Made by a program: the position numbers and the translations under genes. 64,000 bases of DNA from Trichodelitschia bisporula (Eukaryota; Ascomycota; Dothideomycetes; Phaeotrichales; Phaeotrichaceae): positions 434,001 to 498,000 of the forward strand of contig ML996707.1 in NCBI GenBank assembly GCA_010356995.1, read 5' to 3'. Shown in pieces: positions 24,537-34,683 of the stretch. Position 1 is the stretch's first letter. The number at the start of each line of letters is the position of its first letter. A model generated the notes under the pieces. That model made no database searches. It was not told the DNA's origin and was given only the letters and a program-made list of their open reading frames with translations.

Positions 24537-25789
24537 GCGCGTTCGGTGCGGCTGATGGCTGTGCGGCTGGGGCTTGTGCGGGGTTGGTTCTGGTGTGGCG
24601 CGGAAACCTGTATCTGTATGGCTTTGTGTCTTGTGGTGCATTGGGCATTGGCGAGGGATTGGTACTCGTAGCCTTGCACAGCCCGCGTGAGGCAGACTGG
24701 AAGGGTGCAAACTTGAGAATGATGAAATGCCTTGCCTATCTTCTTTTGCTGCGATCGTGAGTTTACGCGGGTATCGATCAGGGCTGGGCGGTCGCGTGTC
24801 TGCCTACCTGCCTGTGCCGTGTCGCACCTTCCAGAAGCGCGGGGCGAACCGTGGTTGCACCCAGGGTCGCGGGGGGTGGTTCCCGCAATGGAAGGCGCGT
24901 GGCGCTGTGCATATTTCTCGCTACCGAGCGGCCTCGCGCCCGCAGCCGATGTTCGGCCTCGTGCTGGGGATGCGAATCGTGCGGCTCCCTTCGCGGGAAT
25001 CTTCGCGGGAATCCTCAAACGGTGCAACGCTTCCCGTACAGCTGCGCCAGCCGACGGCTGCGGCGCAGTGCCACATTCGCTTATAGCTGGGGATGGGAGC
25101 GATAAACTTGCGCGCGGGGGGATACCGAAATGGTACAAGGCTGAGGCCGGGGGAGCGGGCGGGCACCCAGTTGGTCGCAGATGAGGCGAGGCGGAGACGG
25201 GAATGCTGTTCTGCGTGGGCCTTTTAGACAATGTCCGAAAGGGCAAAAATGATAGCCGAGCGTGGCTGAGGCTGCCGGTTGCTTCGATTACGTATCGTAA
25301 ACCCGCAAGATAGGGCGATCAATGGGTATCTCACAAACCGCCCATCTCGGCCAGCATATGTCCCGTAAATTAATGCCGTTCTTCCCTTTTCCGTCCCATC
25401 CCAGTCCATATCTACCATCTACACGTAGCGACCGCGGATGCCATGACCAAAGGAAATGCGATCCAGTCTTATGTCATGTCTACCGTCTACCCATAAGCGA
25501 CCGCGGATGCGAAGACCAAAAAGTAATATACAAAGTGACGGCGCTTAAACCAAACGCCTCCAAAGAAAAGGAAGCGGATGCGGTGACCAAAGATTTAAAC
25601 GGGAAAAGCGACCGTTATTCGCTCCAAAGATTCCAAAGACTCCGAAGACTCTGAAGAAAAAGAGGCGCCACGCTAAAACATTCGTATCGACGGGCCGTGC
25701 CGAGAGCCTGTCTACCCTTGCTGGCTCTCAGCCGATGGGACATCATCTTTCCCGAAGTCCCCTCCTCCCGCACAATCCTGCTCGGTGAC
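24537..25789. other. Intergenic region with short direct repeats
   Basis: No gene recognised. The region from about 25411 to 25591 holds related direct repeats, listed separately. A stretch at 25620-25660 reads as Asp/Ser/Glu codons but has no supporting start or splice sites. Confidence 0.5.
25411..25591. repeat. Short direct repeats with a core GCGGATG-n-GACCAAA
   Basis: A 41-42 bp unit at 25411-25451 (TCTACCATCTACACGTAGCG onwards) recurs at 25479-25520 with a few changes. A shorter third piece (GCGGATGCGGTGACCAAAG) lies at 25574-25591. Spacing of the first two is 68 bp. Confidence 0.75.
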
Positions 25790-26974
25790 CTATCCGTCAC
25801 CCTCCCCATGCTCTTCATTCCCGGCCGAGTACTCCGGGAAACCAGGTCTCATTTCCTTGCTGCGCAAGTCCGCGGCTCCCGTATCTCCATTGCCTGCCTG
25901 CACAGGCGCTACCTCCCGACTGTTCCACGGTGGAGGGGAACGTCGCCCAGCGGGCGTACCCACATTGGCGCTCATCATCGATGGCAGGCGCCTGTTGCCC
26001 GCACTGTCCATCGCCAAGTTCTCAGACGAAGTAATAGAAGGGGGAAGGGAGGTGAATTGCTCGCCAATGCCCTCGAAGATGCTGGCGTCCGGGGAAGAGG
26101 CGTGGGGTTGTTCGGAGGGGGGTTCGAGGAAGGTAAAGTGGTTGGTTGAGGGCGGGTGATCTGTTGCGTCGTAATGGTTCGATCCGTTCGGGTTCGATTG
26201 GGAGGGGGAAGTCTGGCCTCGGGACGCGGAGTGTGGGTCGTCGTCGCTGTTCCGGAGGCTGTTTGACGGCTCGGCGCGCGTGGACCGCGAGCTGAAGCGG
26301 CGCAGGAAGTTGCCTGACGGTGCCAGGCCCGTGGGACTTGAGGACGCGGAGTCGCTGTCCTCGCTGGAGGATAGCCGGGAGGCGTGATTGTGTTGCTCTG
26401 GCCGTTGGGCCTGGCACGGGCAGTCCTGAGTGCAGGGGCAGCAGGGGCAGCCATTGGCGGGAGCGTTGCCGGTACGGGCCGGGCAGACACGCGGTGCTGG
26501 GCCATTGTCATCGAGTTGACTGGGTGCGGAATCCTCGGACTCGCGATGGGTGTTTGGGTTGGCCTGAAAGGGCGTTCCTGGGGTTACAGGTGGGGTGTTT
26601 TCTGGTTCTGCTGCTGGAGGTGCGGGTCGACGGTGGAATCCTTTTGCGCCTTTGAAGAATCTTGCGATGGTCTTAAGGTGGAGCACTTTGAGGAAGAGCT
26701 CTTTTGGTCGCGACATTTTTTGGACGATCTTGAAGATTGTCGCTTCGCAGTACTGGCAGCGGGCGAAGCAGATGAGGGGACCGACTATGGGACTAATGAA
26801 GGAGCTCTGGTAGCGGAAGTGGAAGGTATCCTGTGTGTTGCTGGTATGGCAGGCGGGACACTCCGGTTTGCAAAGAGTCCAGAGGGTGAAGGGAGCGGGT
26901 GCGGAAGCGGTGCTTGGTGGGCCATGATGAGTGAGGGGTTCGGAGCGGCGCTCTTGGCTAAATCGGCCAGACAT
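25790..26974 (-). CDS. Orphan protein with paired CxxC motifs and Ser/Pro-rich tail
   Basis: One frame of 394 codons on the minus strand, starting at an ATG preceded by a typical fungal leader (CATTCCTCACCGAACTATG). Residues 30-90 hold CPAC and, about 36 residues later, CQYC, around hydrophobic stretches (FISPIVGPLICFA); this could be a zinc-ribbon-like fold or a membrane-proximal motif. A second cysteine cluster (CPCCPCTQDCPC) lies near residue 180. The rest is Ser/Pro/Asn-rich and probably disordered. I do not recognise a family. A competing plus-strand frame (26384-27058) overlaps it; I prefer the minus strand for its length and leader. It may be lineage-specific. Confidence 0.55.
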   Translation of the reverse strand: MSGRFSQERRSEPLTHHGPPSTASAPAPFTLWTLCKPECPACHTSNTQDTFHFRYQSSFISPIVGPLICFARCQYCEATIFKIVQKMSRPKELFLKVLHLKTIARFFKGAKGFHRRPAPPAAEPENTPPVTPGTPFQANPNTHRESEDSAPSQLDDNGPAPRVCPARTGNAPANGCPCCPCTQDCPCQAQRPEQHNHASRLSSSEDSDSASSSPTGLAPSGNFLRRFSSRSTRAEPSNSLRNSDDDPHSASRGQTSPSQSNPNGSNHYDATDHPPSTNHFTFLEPPSEQPHASSPDASIFEGIGEQFTSLPPSITSSENLAMDSAGNRRLPSMMSANVGTPAGRRSPPPWNSREVAPVQAGNGDTGAADLRSKEMRPGFPEYSAGNEEHGEGDG

Positions 26975-29900
26975 AGTTCGGTGAGGAATGTGGATGTGGG
27001 CGGTGATTCGAGAAGAATTCTAATTGTGGGGATGAGGCGCTTGGAATGGAGGCAATGAGGCGCCAAAATTTGATATGGAGGCGGCAAGGTTGTTGCGTCT
27101 CCTTAATGTCTAGCAGGCTGGTAGTTAGGACGGCGACCCCAAAAGGGCCCCTCAACAGAGAGATCCTAGATGGACGTCCAGGGAAGGCGATTCAAAAGCT
27201 TTCCTCGTGGAGGATGAAGTTCGGTGAGGTATGCAAATATGCCTGTGGATCTCGCGATGCCGAAGTATAGAGGAGGACCACTGAGCTGGAGAGAGCGTAA
27301 GCCAATTTATGTCCAGGCAGTCGGATAGGAAAAACTTTGAGGCTAACATACAAGACCGAGGGTGGGGCTTATCTTTGTACTGAACAACCGCTTTCCGCAG
27401 CAGCTAAGCGGTGAGAAGTACATCCGGCAGCCTGGGAACTTGTGCGTGCACAGCCCTTCTTCAGCCTGACGCTATAGCCAATTTCGATGCCACCATTAAT
27501 TTGCAGCAGATGGAAGGACTGAACATCCCCAAGACATAACGACCAGAAGACCGTGATGATGCCAGCAGGTTGTTGTGTGATGCCAGCTTCAGCGAGCCAT
27601 CTCCTCATGACAGACTGGAACTTAGCAAGGCTGCATCTTCAAGCATACCCCTTGTTTATGATCGATTGAGTCGTTGTCTGGTTTTCCCGCAGCTGTTATC
27701 AAATGCTGTTGGAGTCATGTAGGAATAAATGGGATGTTGGAGACCATGACAAAGGCAAGGAATCGAGATCGATGATGGGCATTTGAAGCGGGAAAACACA
27801 CTGTCGGTGGACTCCCTCGATCGAGTTCAAAACCCAGCGAACTCAGCCCTGGAATGAACGAGGCTCACAATGAGGCTATGCTAAGAGTAACGACTTTGAG
27901 GCTTTACGAAGCCACAAACCAGTCATGCGCTAGGAGGGCGGTGGACAGGCCAACCGAAATCTGTTTAATGGAACAGCGAAGCCTGGCTCTCACAGCTACA
28001 GAAGTCAGAAACACGATCGTCAAGTAGCATCTTTGAGATGCTGTGAAGGACTACCAAGGTAGAGAAGTTGAGGTACAGGAGTGATGTCAGTCAAGCGCTG
28101 AGAAACCTCTTTCCAGATATGGCTTAGCGGTTCAGGCATACTTCATTGATTCTGCAAACCTGAATATTTCGAATCGTCCTCGGCCGCTCTTGCGCCCACC
28201 TTCCAAGGCTGCGGCCTCATGCGAGAATAGCGCTTCACTTTGTCGCTGTGAAAGAAGGCTACCTGTATACCGTAGATTGCTGCTAAGAGCGTCCCTAATT
28301 GGCCGCCGAAGAAAATGCCAGCCGGATGGGTATCGGAAATCAATCCTTAATGGTACCGGTCGGAACGTCTTGATATGGAGCGGCGAACAGCCGGAGCTCG
28401 CCGCCAACCGCTCAGGGATGCCGACCATGTTCAAATAATCCCGAAGCCGTTTTGACGCCCGACGCTGAAGCGGAAATGTCGCCGCTCTCCTTTCGGGCAC
28501 CGTGTGGCTTAAAGTGCCCCATGAATTTACCCGCATACCCGGGCTCTATTTGCATATCAGCTGAGATAAAATGACTTGGCTGAGCCTTACTGTAGTACAA
28601 GACACTGAGCAGTGACCGCTTGTTCCCATACTCCAGCCCTTTTGTACCTCAGATGTGTGCTATTCCAACTGAACTTCCGTAAGAGCGAAAGACGGAGTCG
28701 ACCGTGTTCGTTCACCGACTCATGGCACCATAGAATGCCATCCCATATTGTAACATCGCTGACTTGCCATAGATTGCGATGACAAAGCTTTGTAAAAGGG
28801 CGTGGTTGATGTCCAACATCATGACACGCCCTCGCCGTCCGTCTTGAGACGGTCAGAAAAAGTGTGAAGGTCCTGAGAGCAACCGAAGAAGCATCCCGGC
28901 GGAGATCCTTTTAAATCATGGACCATTCCGTCGGTCACACTCCGTGATGTCAGCATATCCATGGAGTTGTTAACCATGACCGAGAATAGATGAAAGGTGG
29001 GTGTGGAGAGACAGCTCATGAAGAAAACTTGTCCGATCAGTTCAGGATCTAAGCATTTTCGTGGGCAGACTTACCATGGTGCACCTGCAATATCGAGCTC
29101 CAGCGTCCTCGGCATACGATGTGGGATCAAGCTTCTGTCAGGATCCCTTGCCTGCAGGACCAGACGCAGACGGCAGCGCTCGCTTTAACGGTGGTCGCTC
29201 CACCGGCGAAGCAAACGCACATCGCAGAGTCCGCATGGCGATTTGCGTAATCAAGTAACCGAAGGCAGCCGCAGTGCTCGTACTCTTTGCCGCATTACAA
29301 GTTCTGCCAGACATGGGACAAGTGTGTCTCTGTGGTAACAAGTAGTGTCAAGAAGTTATTTCGAGGGATACATCGGTGACGGGGCAAGTTCGCGGACGTT
29401 GGACTTTGAGCTGGAGGCAATGAAACGTTTTAGTGGCAACCTCCAAATGCTACGAGTATCGGAGGTAACGGTTCTCGAGAGGCAAAGACGTCAAGTTAGC
29501 GTCCTTCGTATTCGAAGTCTCCGTGGATGGTACTGTGACATTTCGGAGGGTATATCATCGGCTGCCTAAGAATAGGCTCATCTTTAATCACGAGTACGCA
29601 ACTACTCGCCCAGCAGCCATGTTCCCTCCCGCAAATCTCGACCAACGACCAACCAGAAGCGCCGATTCCTTTCCACGCCCCAAACATGTCAGCTCAACTG
29701 GCGATCAATATTGATTTTTTGCGTATTGGTCCACGAGAGCAGCTGGTCGTGGCAAGCGACGTCGAATGACATTCGGTGATGACAAACCGTAGACTGCGGT
29801 CAAGATCGTGGTTCGTGGCAAGTCGATTGTTCAGCTTTCAGCTTTCAGCTTGCTGGAAACCGGAACTCAGCCTTGGAAGGGTACGGTACTATGGAGTATA

Positions 29901-29993
29901 TTAAGTCAGGTCACAGGCGCCTTTTCGAAGCTGAAATCAGCCTCCGCTTCGACATTCAAAAGATTCAGAAAGGATAAACCTCAATCCACAAAC
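26975..29993. other. Gene-poor stretch, about 3 kb
   Basis: Frames here are short (at most 134 codons), overlap on both strands and match nothing I know. I could not find splice-supported genes. It may contain decayed genes, for example near 28140-28540 on the minus strand, but nothing definite. The last 150 bp act as the leader of the small secreted protein. Confidence 0.45.
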
Positions 29994-30586
29994 ATGCCAA
30001 CCAACTTCGATATGGCAGGAATCAAGATCGCCGCTCTGCTGCTGCCGTTTCTTCTCGCGCCAACTCTGGCCTCGCCCACTGGAAGCCCTCGGCATGCAAC
30101 CTTCACGCTGAGCAACATCAATTACAACTCTTCCATGATATACTCTACGCCGGCCCACCTTGCCGTCTCAGAAGGATACATCGACTTTGATCTGGAAAAC
30201 AGCGCCGTCCCCTACACCGCGCATTGCAGCGCATACAGCTCCCGGGGATTCGGCTTCTTTTTTGGCGACCAAGTCTATCAATGCACCGTCCCGGCAGGTA
30301 GTGCTAGCTTCACCTTCTCCCAGCCGGACGGCGTATTTAATGTGAACGAGACTTGGACACAGGAACACGGGCACCGGAGGTACGTAGTGCAGTTTCCGAG
30401 GCTTAGGCGCCACTCACACTTCGCAGTCAAGATTACCTGGGCACGGGGTCGGGCAGCATCACCCTCGATTGCTCGACGGTTGTGTACACAAACCCCAACT
30501 GGACTATTGGTGACATCTACAGCACCACGACGGAGACGTGCCAACCCGGCGAGTTGACCATCAAGCCGACTGTTGTTCGCGTGTAA
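29994..30586 (+). CDS. Small secreted four-cysteine protein (AA1-like; candidate effector)
   Basis: Exons 29994-30379 and 30427-30586 give 181 residues. The ATG follows CCACAAAC, a good fungal start context; a second in-frame ATG at 30012 would also leave a full signal peptide. The N-terminus (GIKIAALLLPFLLAPTLASP) is a clear secretion signal. The mature part is beta-rich with four cysteines (AHCSAY, YQCTV, LDCST, ETCQP), consistent with two disulfides, and potential N-glycosylation sites such as NYNSS and NVNET. The pattern resembles Alternaria AA1-like secreted proteins, but that is a weak, shape-based match. The intron is supported because only splicing carries the frame into the LDCST and ETCQP segment. 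Small secreted proteins in gene-poor surroundings are often host-interaction factors; that is inference. Confidence 0.75.
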
Positions 30587-31880
30587 TGCAGTGGAAACAA
30601 GAGTCCGGGGTGATGGCGGTTGTGTCTGATGCTCCAGGATGGTGATCTGTGAAAATATTCTGTTAATGTAATTGGGATCGTAACGGGATGGGACACATAG
30701 CTGCATAATGCTATAAAAGACTCAACCTTCATCGTGAAGGGCTTGGTGAAGAGGATGCCCTTCGAAGGCCCGCAAGTTGCGAGCACGATGCTAGGCCCCA
30801 CTCAGAGCCCATACAAGAAAGCAGACCCCAAACCTCAAACATCAAAGGAAGCGCCGAAGCGCCGAAACGCCCGAACGCCCGAACACCAGATCGCCGAACG
30901 CCGAACTCCGAAGGATAAGAGCACACGCTCCCTTTGAATCACTTTCTTCGCCGAAGTGAAGTCTGTGAGAGCCTCTTGCTCAATGGCTCCTTGGGAGCCG
31001 GTGGTCGATAGTCGTCCCAAGGAGGAGGAGATCTTGAACTTCGTTTGGGAACATGAACCTCATGCTTGCGTCGAGGAGCACCCTTCCAGATGGGCATTTC
31101 GGCGATCTTCTTTGCAGGATCACCTTTTGGAAGGATCCCAGGTGGACGGTATGCCGACACAACGCAGCCCATCTTGACGAAGAAGAAGAAAGGTGAACGA
31201 GTGGAAGAAGAGGAAAGGATGCTCCCTGAATCCCGGGGAGGAGAACCTTGAAGATTAGGAAAAGATGTGCTGAATAGCTGAAGCTCTGCGCCTACTCGAG
31301 GTTCCTGGAGTAGAGGGAAAAGAAGTCCATGCTGATATCTATGGGAAGAGCCACCGGCACGACAACTTCGGACAAGTTGTGGCAGGCTCTGGGAGGTCTT
31401 TAAGGGACTTGCATTAGTTCTGGTCGGTGGGTCAGGACGCGCAAAGAAGACGCGCTCCAGCCTTACGAATTCACTCTCTAGAACACACATTAACTCTCAG
31501 CAAGAGAATATTGTTCATCGGGCTTTCATGGTTGAGGTTTTGATGTCCTTGACATTGCCGTGGTATCGCGAGGCTGGAAGGTCCGACCAATAGGTTAGGG
31601 CCGCGAACTACAGAGCGGGGCCAGGAAGTGCTTGCCGAACCCCACAGCACGAAATGCGGGGAGGAGGCTGCAACGACAACCTGTTGCATGCACTTGAAAG
31701 TTCGGTTGTGGTTGCGTCAGGCTGCCAAGTACCAGGTTCCTACCCCACACCCGCCGATAACGGCGGAAATGGGGCTGTCCGATGATCGGCGGCGATGGTT
31801 GGCAGTCCCGCATTGATATTTCCGTTTGCCATCAGCATTGAGACCCCTCCGCATCGCACTTCCTCTCACTCTATCCCACA
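30587..31880. other. Intergenic region with one possible mini-gene
   Basis: Apart from the possible minus-strand gene at 30939-31172, I see no coding signal. A GC-rich run of CGCCGAA/CGCCCGAA units lies at about 30850-30915. Confidence 0.45.
30939..31172 (-). CDS. Possible 77-residue N-myristoylated protein
   Basis: The frame is open upstream too, but the ATG at 31172 follows a TTCTTCTTCTTCGTCAAG leader and starts MGCVVSAY. Gly2, Cys3 and Ser6 fit the N-myristoylation/palmitoylation consensus MGxxxS. The rest is basic and Pro-rich (RPPGILPKGD, RRKHEVHVPKR, KRLSQTSLRRRK). No family recognised. It could be a small membrane-tethered peptide or a chance frame; the evidence is the start context and acylation motif only. 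Confidence 0.35.
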   Translation of the reverse strand: MGCVVSAYRPPGILPKGDPAKKIAEMPIWKGAPRRKHEVHVPKRSSRSPPPWDDYRPPAPKEPLSKRLSQTSLRRRK

Positions 31881-33288
31881 ATGCCTGAATTCAATATCGT
31901 TGTCTTTGCTGGTAAGTTGCACTCCGCAATCGCCTCTCCCGAGCGCTCCTGCTGACTCTCTCACCTCCAGGCGACCATTGCGGTCCGGAAGTATGCTCCG
32001 CATCCCCCGCTTGAAACCATTGCTTACCAGCTCGTCAAGGTCGTTTCCGAGGCCATAAAGGTGTATACTTCCTACCGCACTGGCTATCGATGGCTAACAT
32101 GTACTCCAGATTCTCAAGGTCATTGAGAAGGAGAAATCAGACGTAAAATTCAACTTCAATGAGCAGCTACTCGGTGGGGTGAGTGGCCCCGTCGTCCGCC
32201 GGATGAAGAACCCGAGCTCATACCCCACAGTGCTCAATCGATAAGCACGGCGAGCCCCTCACGGCCGAAGCGCTCAACGCTGCTAAAAGCGCCGATGCCA
32301 TCCTCCTCGGCGCCATCGGCGGTCCCGTAAACACACCCACTCCGCTCTACCAACACTGCTTACCATGCCTAGGAATGGGGAACTGGGGCCGTCCGCCCGG
32401 AGCAGGGTCTCTTGAAACTCCGCAAGGAGCTGCAGCTCTACGGCAACCTGCGGCCGTGCTTCTTCGCCGCGCCATCCCTCGTGGCCAGTTCCCCACTCAA
32501 GGAGTCCGTCTGCCGGGACGTCAACTTCACCGTTGTGCGCGAACTGACGGGCGGGCTGTACTTCGGCGAGCGCAAGGAGGACACGGGCGACGGCTACGCC
32601 TACGACGTTGAGCCATACAGTAGGGCCGAGATCGAGCGGGTGACGCGTCTGGCGGCAAACCTGGCTCTGGCGGAGAACCCACCTGCGCCGGTGTGGAGCT
32701 TGGATAAGGCGAATGTGCTGGCCACATCGCGGCTGTGGCGCAAGACGTTCGAGGCGACGATGAAGAATGAGTTCCCGCAGCTCAAGTTCGGAAACCATCT
32801 CATCGACTCTGCGGCTATGCTCATGATCAAGAACCCGCGTGCGCTGAATGGCATCATTGTCACGAGCAATCTGTTCGGCGATATCATCAGCGACGAGGCT
32901 AGTGTGATCCCGGGCAGCTTGGGACTTCTGCCCAGCGCCAGCTTGGGCGCGATCCCCGATGGCAAGAACAGGGTGAACGGGTTGTATGAGCCAATTCACG
33001 GTACGGGCCCTAGAGTTTGTATGCTTTGCTTTTCGTCTGACATGATCAGGATCCGCGCCCGACATTTCCGGAAAGGGCCTCGTCAACCCTATTGCGATGA
33101 TATTGTCAGTGAGCATGATGCTCAAGTACTCGCTCTGCCAGCCGGAGCTCGCCAAGGCCATCGACAAGGCTGTGGAAACAGTGATCGAGAGTGGCAAGCG
33201 GACTGCCGACATTGGTGGTACTCTGTCGACCAAGGAAGTAGGTGATGCTGTTGCGGAGGAGCTGACACGGGTGCTCAAGGCAGTGTAA
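31881..33288 (+). CDS. LEU2: 3-isopropylmalate dehydrogenase
   Basis: Exons 31881-31911, 31971-31990, 32040-32060, 32110-32178, 32231-32326, 32373-33000 and 33050-33288 encode 367 residues, the usual length. It oxidises and decarboxylates 3-isopropylmalate with NAD+ in the third dedicated step of leucine synthesis. Family marks: NIVVFAGDHCGPE at the start, [20 protein letters not shown] for the nucleotide and substrate site, [14 protein letters not shown], the signature [19 protein letters not shown] and EPIHGSAPDI. The first third is cut into very small exons (20-96 nt). The acceptor of intron 2 is ambiguous (32030 or 32039); 32039 gives GPEVVSEAIK, which fits relatives better. No sign of decay. 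It lies tail-to-tail with APC10, only about 140 bp apart. Confidence 0.96.
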
Positions 33289-33430
33289 TAAAAAGTAATC
33301 GTTTTTGGGTAGAAACCTGTATGATGCATGCCGTTATGGAGATTGACGGATATGCCTACACCGAACGCCATATGCTTATTTCCCCGCCACCGAACTCCGC
33401 TCCTAGATGCCAAAGCACAAAGGTACATCC

Positions 33431-34683
33431 CTAACGCAGAACCGGAAGTGAGTCCCACTCCTTGTCCTCCGACAGCATCTGGGAGAAGTGGATGCGCGGC
33501 TTGGCCTTTTTGAGCTTGGGCATGATGGGGAGGCCCATCTTCTCCATGTCCATGGCCTTTGAGCTCTCCGGGGCGTCCTTGGCGAAGAGCTGAACGGCAC
33601 GGAGATGGGTATCCTTGCCGTTCTGATGGTTCTCGCACACACGCACCTGGACCAGCATGCAACGCAGAAAGGGGTCCTCGTCTTCGTCCGTTTCCGAATC
33701 TTCATCCGCGTCAGTCATCGCGACATCGTCCTTCACGACCTTGGGGGCCATGACACCGGCGAAGTCAACGTTAAGCCAGCCGCGCGGCATGGAGAGAGTC
33801 ATCACGCTGAACTCCTGGAGGTCGTTGTAGCCGGTTCCAGCGAAGAACTTGATGACAGTCGGCGTGTAGGACTCGTCGAGCTCGAAGTCGAGGTAGATGC
33901 GGATGCTGACTAGCTCGACCATCTTGAAGAAGTGGATGTTTAGGTGATGGGGCTGCGGGCCGTCGGATTGCCAGTAGGAGGAGGTGGTGGGCTGGCGTAA
34001 CTCGGCTACGCCGCAGCCCGGCTTGTTGCTGGAGACGGTCCAGGAGGCCAGTGATGAGACTTCCTTGAGACCGTCGGGCGGTGGAGGGTAGGTGGTTGGG
34101 ACAGCTGTTTGCTGAGGTTAGCGTACGTACGTAAGGCGAGTCTTTACAATGAAACGATATGCTTTGCATATGCTTCGAAGGTCTGCTCGCCCTTCGAAGC
34201 GAGACGACGAATATAGGGGAATGATGCTGGACGATCTGAATATCACAGCACCTACGTGTCCCAGCGGCACTGTGCATCTGGGGACGATAGCATGCTTGCC
34301 ATGAGGCCCAAGCCTGCATGCATAAGCCCAAAATGGAGGGTTAGATCCTTGCAAGGGACTTCGCATGAAGGGGTCACTGCGATGCCACCTGGGGACAGGG
34401 AGCAATATCAGGGAGCAATATCAGGCCGAAGGCCAGGATATGCAACCAAAGTCGGGCGGTTTGAAAGCAAAGCAAAAGGAAATAGCATACCCATTGGATC
34501 CTCTTCAACTTCTTCTTCTTCCTCTTCAGAGTTTTCCTGACCTGAGTGCGGGGAATCGTGTTCTGCGTGGTCTTCGTTTTCGCTCAGTTCCTCATCGTCT
34601 TCTTCAGAGAGCTCAGGGCCGGGGTGAGTGAGTGGGGAGGGCGGATCGAAGATCTCGGGGATTCGGTTCGCATGATTGGCCAT
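33431..34683 (-). CDS. DOC1: Anaphase-promoting complex subunit 10 (DOC domain)
   Basis: Exons 34683-34491 and 34104-33431 on the minus strand give 288 residues. APC10 helps the APC/C ubiquitin ligase bind degron-bearing substrates. Exon 1 is an acidic, probably disordered N-terminus (ELSEEDDEELSENEDH). Exon 2 holds the DOC fold: LKEVSSLASWTVSSNKPG, YWQSDGPQPHHLNIHF, FKMVELVSIRIYLDF and SYTPTVIKFFAGTG. An acidic insert (DADEDSETDEDED) interrupts the later part. The protein ends in Leu-Arg, like the C-terminal Ile-Arg tail that binds TPR subunits of the APC/C. The 386-nt intron is by far the longest in this window; frame and family match across it are exact. Confidence 0.92.

Noticed and set aside
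28132-28536. 134-codon minus frame and overlapping MISDTHPAG frame
   Set aside because: Two different frames of the same strand overlap and neither matches a known family; at most a decayed fragment.
32283-33662. 459-codon minus frame across the 3-isopropylmalate dehydrogenase gene
   Set aside because: The opposite strand encodes an unmistakable LEU2-type enzyme; this frame shows no motifs.
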